A stretch of DNA of 64,000 nt, taken from the NCBI GenBank assembly GCA_017399965.1, contig JAFQAP010000004.1, forward strand, positions 91,348-155,347, read 5' to 3'. The notes under the pieces are model-generated. The model worked only from the letters and a program-made list of their open reading frames with translations, was not told the origin of the DNA and did no database searches. The stretch's first letter is position 1; every line of letters starts with the position of its first letter. The translations under genes were made by a program, and so were the position numbers. The DNA is from Clostridia bacterium. GTDB lineage: Bacteria > Bacillota > Clostridia > Oscillospirales > CAG-382. This document shows positions 61,494 to 64,000 of the stretch, one piece after another.

Positions 61494-61525
61494 GGGCTGA
61501 ACATATTTTGAAAGGAGGATGCGGA

Positions 61526-62437
61526 ATGATAGTTTTTACCGAACCGTTCGTTCAAATTAAAGACAAGACCGCCGTAGCTTTGGGGTTCTTTGACGGAGTG
61601 CATTTAGGCCACAAAGCCGTTATACAAAGTGCGGTAAAATACAGCCGTGAAAATAATATTCCCGCCGTTGTTTGGACATTCCTCGATTCTCCCAAAAAAT
61701 CGTCACGCTCCTCCATTCTGTCCATAACCGACAACGAGGAACGAAAAGCGGTTTTCGAAGCTTTGGGCGTGGATATACTTATAGAGTTCCCCTTTTCGGA
61801 GGATGTAAAATGCCTTACAAAAGATAAGTTTGTAAACACCGTGCTTAAAGAAAAGCTTAATGCGGAAAAGGTATTTTGCGGGTTTAACTATACCTTCGGC
61901 GCAGGCGGAACGGGAAAGGCAGAGGAACTGAAACAGCTTTGTAAAAAGCAAAATATTTCCGTGGAAATATCTGATAAAATAAGCGTTGACGGCAAAACGG
62001 TAAGCTCCACCGTAATTCGGGAGTATATAGAAAACGGCTTCCCCGAAAAAGCACATATGCTTTTGGGAAGACCGTACAGTATAAAGGGCACCGTAATAAA
62101 CGGAAAAAAGCTGGGCAGAACCTTAGGGTTCCCCACGGCAAACGTTCATATCCCCGAAAACAAGGTGTTGCCTAAAGACGGAGTTTATCTTACCGTAACT
62201 TCTTTTGACGGAAAATCATTTTACGGTATCACCAATATCGGTACCAATCCCACGGTAGACGAAAAAATACGCCGTGCGGAAAACTTTATTTTTGATTTCG
62301 GTGAAGACATTTACGGAAACGAAATAAAGATAGAGTTTTTGCGCTTTATTCGAGGAGAAAAGAAATTCGATTCGGTGGAATTGCTTGCCGAGCAGGTGAA
62401 GAAGGATATAGAAACGGCGAAGGGAATGGTGGGATAA
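61526..62437 (+). CDS. ribF: Bifunctional riboflavin kinase / FAD synthetase
   Basis: A 303-residue enzyme that phosphorylates riboflavin to FMN and adenylates FMN to FAD. The N-terminal adenylyltransferase domain has LGFFDGVHLGHKAV (about 18-31) and SSTVIREYI (about 157-165); the C-terminal kinase domain has LGRTLGFPTANV and GVYLTVTSF, then NIGTNPTV. The ATG at 61526 follows AGGAGG. The C-terminus ends KKDIETAKGMVG, whereas a second, displaced copy of the terminal codons lies after the next gene (63521-63564), so the present 3' end was probably supplied by an insertion. No FMN riboswitch is seen upstream. Confidence 0.95.
   Translation: MIVFTEPFVQIKDKTAVALGFFDGVHLGHKAVIQSAVKYSRENNIPAVVWTFLDSPKKSSRSSILSITDNEERKAVFEALGVDILIEFPFSEDVKCLTKDKFVNTVLKEKLNAEKVFCGFNYTFGAGGTGKAEELKQLCKKQNISVEISDKISVDGKTVSSTVIREYIENGFPEKAHMLLGRPYSIKGTVINGKKLGRTLGFPTANVHIPENKVLPKDGVYLTVTSFDGKSFYGITNIGTNPTVDEKIRRAENFIFDFGEDIYGNEIKIEFLRFIRGEKKFDSVELLAEQVKKDIETAKGMVG
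62394..62418 (+). repeat. Direct repeat, left copy (inside ribF 3' end)
   Basis: A 25-base sequence beginning AGGTGAAGAAGG and ending GAAACGGC is identical to 63521-63545. A shorter second match, ATGAAATCCG, follows in both copies (62437-62446 and 63566-63575). Confidence 0.95.
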
Positions 62438-63513
62438 TGAAATCCGTTATAACAATGTTTGATGTTCCAGACATCATAACAGCAAATTATTATAATTGTA
62501 TTGATCCGTTTTCCCGGGAAGGAATATGGCAGCTTTGCTACAGAAATCTGACAAACAATAAAATTGCATTGAATAGTCTTTCCGAATTATCAGAACTGTG
62601 TTTTAACACAGAAACAACATTTCCGAGCGAATGGGGAGCACAAGCTTCTGCGGTATTGGAGGATGGAAAATCAAACTTAATAAATTCCGGAAAGCTCACC
62701 GGAAAGGGAGTCAAAGTTGCGGTAATTGATAGACCGATCAATAAAAACCATATAGAATTTCAAAACAGAATAGAGTACATAGAAGTTCTTCCCGACATTT
62801 CCGAAACATTAAGAACAGATTTCCACGGTATCGCTTGCGCAAGTTTCCTAAGCGGAGCAAACTGCGGGGTTGCCCCAGAATCAAAGCTTGTTTATTTTGC
62901 AATACCGAACAAAACTTCTCCGATCTATGATTACTATAATTATCAATTGATCGCTTTACAAAAAGTCATTGATTATAACAAAACAAACCAAGAACCCATC
63001 CGAATTGTCAGTTTATCTGCCCCTTTCACAAATGAACAGAAACTGACAAGAGACTTTTTGGAGTGTGAACTCAAAAAAACAGGTTGTACATTAATTGACG
63101 CAACAAGTTTTGGGCACAACTTCTATGGTGTGGACTATATTAGATATCAAGAAAAAGGGGAATTCTTGTTAAATCAATGGCAAATTGATAATTATGAAAG
63201 TAATAAAAACAGAAAAGGATTTACAGATTATTTCAACTCATTGTGTTGTGTACCTTCTTCAAGGCGTACATCAGCCGACAATAACACTAATAACGGTTAT
63301 ATACATTGGAGTAAATATGTATCAGAAAGTTGGACAATTCCGCACGTGGCAGGGGCATACGCATTGTGCTTAGAGGCGTATCCCCATATGCAATTTGAGG
63401 ATTTTGTTAAGCTTTCCAAACTATGTACAAAGCATAACAACCTTACGATATTAGATGTTAATGAAATTATTTACAATTATGGTCGTTCCTTGAATTATGA
63501 AAAATTAAATTGA
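62437..63513 (+). CDS. Small S8 subtilase-like protein inserted at the 3' end of ribF
   Basis: A 358-residue soluble protein without a signal peptide. The subtilase triad is recognisable: Asp in KVAVIDRPINKNH (about residue 97), His in DFHGIACASFLSG (about 129), and Ser in ESWTIPHVAGAYAL (about 290), where the usual GTSMATPH reads SESWTIPH. There is no prodomain and the first 85 residues are unknown. Base composition is much more A/T-rich, with many AAT, ATT and TTA codons, than ribF. Its ATG overlaps the ribF stop (ATAATG). It may act on intracellular substrates or be an inactive relative. Confidence 0.8.
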   Translation: MKSVITMFDVPDIITANYYNCIDPFSREGIWQLCYRNLTNNKIALNSLSELSELCFNTETTFPSEWGAQASAVLEDGKSNLINSGKLTGKGVKVAVIDRPINKNHIEFQNRIEYIEVLPDISETLRTDFHGIACASFLSGANCGVAPESKLVYFAIPNKTSPIYDYYNYQLIALQKVIDYNKTNQEPIRIVSLSAPFTNEQKLTRDFLECELKKTGCTLIDATSFGHNFYGVDYIRYQEKGEFLLNQWQIDNYESNKNRKGFTDYFNSLCCVPSSRRTSADNNTNNGYIHWSKYVSESWTIPHVAGAYALCLEAYPHMQFEDFVKLSKLCTKHNNLTILDVNEIIYNYGRSLNYEKLN

Positions 63514-63520
63514 GGAAGAG

Positions 63521-63545
63521 AGGTGAAGAAGGATATAGAAACGGC
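63521..63545 (+). repeat. Direct repeat, right copy (ribF 3' remnant)
   Basis: Exact copy of 62394-62418, 1127 bases away, bounding the inserted subtilase gene. Confidence 0.95.
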
Positions 63546-63564
63546 AAAAGGATATATAGAGTAA
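63521..63564 (+). pseudogene. Displaced 3' terminus of ribF
   Basis: Read from the GTG at 63523 the codons give VKKDIETAKGYIE and a stop at 63562-63564, matching the ribF C-terminus and followed directly by a terminator. There is no start or rest of a gene, so it is the original ribF end separated by the insertion. Confidence 0.85.
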
Positions 63565-63568
63565 AATG

Positions 63569-63597
63569 AAATCCGAGTCCGGTGACTCGGATTTTTT
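63569..63597 (+). terminator. Terminator originally belonging to ribF
   Basis: AAATCCGAGTC pairs with GACTCGGATTT around CGGT, followed by TTTT. Confidence 0.85.
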
Positions 63598-63626
63598 GCG
63601 TTTTGAAGTAAAATTTAATAATTATC

Positions 63627-63749
63627 TCAATTTTCGAAGATATCAAAGTTTTCGCAATAAAAGGAAATTTTGCCGTCTTCATAATCATTGACAAAAAAGC
63701 GCCTCATAAGCTGTACTTGCTTTGGAAATTTATATTGTTTTTCACTCAA
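63627..63749 (-). CDS. Possible small protein following the response regulator gene
   Basis: A 40-codon frame starting at a TTG (63747-63749) that overlaps the last codons of the regulator gene, with TAAGG just before it. It encodes an acidic/aromatic peptide beginning SEKQYKFPKQVQ and ending ENFDIFEN. Not recognised. Nothing else occupies 63598-63741. Confidence 0.35.
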   Translation of the reverse strand: MSEKQYKFPKQVQLMRRFFVNDYEDGKISFYCENFDIFEN

Positions 63750-64000
63750 CCTTATATTTCATACACGGTCTGCCGCCGGTTTCGTAATTCATTTCACTGA
63801 CCACTCTACCCGATTCGGCAAGGTAGTTCATATATCTGCGCACAGTTACGCCCGTAAGGTTTACTTTTTCGGCAATCTCATCGCCGGTAAACCAAATGCT
63901 TTTATTGGCGTTTAGATATTCCATAATAAGTTCAAGCGTTTTTTCTTGAATACCTTTTGGAAAAAGGTCATCGCTCTTTTTGCGGGAATTGTCGATAATA
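63742..64000 (-). CDS. C-terminal part of a CitB/DcuR-like response regulator
   Basis: The frame is open to the window edge and ends at 63742. Only the C-terminal region is seen: KGIQEKTLELIMEYL, then the winged-helix with ISAEE-like IWFTGDEIAEKVNLTGVTVRRYMNYL and the closing GGRPCMKYKVE. This matches the C-terminal DNA-binding part of CitB/DcuR-type response regulators, which respond to C4-dicarboxylate or citrate sensor kinases. The receiver domain and kinase would lie beyond base 64000. Confidence 0.75.
   Translation of the reverse strand, partial: IIDNSRKKSDDLFPKGIQEKTLELIMEYLNANKSIWFTGDEIAEKVNLTGVTVRRYMNYLAESGRVVSEMNYETGGRPCMKYKVE

Noticed and set aside
61404..61525. FMN riboswitch before ribF
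   Set aside because: The gap is short, AT-rich and has no conserved AGGATAT or GC-rich multi-stem pattern; a plain promoter explains it.
63467..63694. 75-codon minus-strand frame across the subtilase end and ribF terminator
   Set aside because: It runs through the terminator stem and the ribF remnant and is hydrophobic noise.
1..64000. CRISPR arrays, phage genes, transposases or integrases
   Set aside because: No evenly spaced 25-40 base repeats with spacers and no recognisable Cas, recombinase, capsid or transposase protein were seen on either strand. The two mobility-like findings lack an enzyme.

Overview
The window looks like chromosome from a low-to-moderate-GC Gram-positive anaerobe of the class Clostridia (Bacillota), most likely a gut-type, uncultured lineage. 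Evidence: near-consensus sigma-A promoters, strong AGGAGG-type ribosome binding sites, a topA-plsX-rnc block, DUF1385-prmC, a CarD regulator, two-cluster ferredoxin, many secreted glycan-active enzymes, and no respiratory or outer-membrane genes. No species is assigned. There is no phage, plasmid, integrase, transposase or CRISPR array.

Layout. 1-8.2 kb (minus): housekeeping run of radical SAM protein, rnc, plsX, topA, dprA and an rRNA methyltransferase behind one promoter, then prmC and DUF1385. 8.3-12.4 kb (plus): RNHCP zinc protein, membrane protein, pepF, an orphan mazF-type toxin and tRNA-Leu(GAG). 12.4-17.3 kb: two unknown genes, a cohesin-like surface protein and a DUF4855 lipoprotein. 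17.3-20.7 kb: NfeD/SPFH pair, tyrS behind a leader with an intrinsic terminator, and a GNAT. 20.8-34.7 kb: accessory glycan/phosphoester region (esterase, phosphatase, GH26-like lipoprotein, two metallophosphoesterases with a GNAT-like acyltransferase, XRE regulator, GH20, unknown methyltransferase-fold protein, ASCH-TrmO fusion). 34.7-39.9 kb: cytidylate-kinase-like protein, CarD, thioesterase, hemolysin III, permuted GH3. 40-42.9 kb: AT-richer pair (alpha/beta hydrolase; sigma factor with a very long C-terminal extension). 43-52.4 kb: parvulin foldase, a 1641-residue subtilase carrying dockerin and cohesin modules, trmN-like methyltransferase, ferredoxin, LCP-like protein, uppP. 52.4-56.1 kb: ftsK, a lipoprotein, an array of tiny hairpins and a probably acquired GNAT. 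56.2-61.3 kb: a four-gene FkbH / acyl carrier protein / MBOAT / DHHW operon. 61.5-64 kb: ribF interrupted at its 3' end by an inserted subtilase gene, then a partial CitB/DcuR-like response regulator.

Themes. Several secreted proteins share one architecture: signal peptide, extracellular domain, Ser/Glu/Asn-rich linker, one C-terminal membrane helix and a Lys-rich tail, with no LPXTG motif. Together with cohesin and dockerin modules and a parvulin, this suggests a membrane-anchored surface enzyme layer. The 56-61 kb operon matches the teichoic-acid D-alanylation logic (activation enzyme, carrier protein, MBOAT, extracellular SGNH-like protein), but with FkbH as the charging enzyme; it is the best candidate for an unusual biochemical system. 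The two clearest mobility signatures are the small-hairpin array at 55.4 kb and the 1.1-kb insertion that duplicated the 3' end of ribF.
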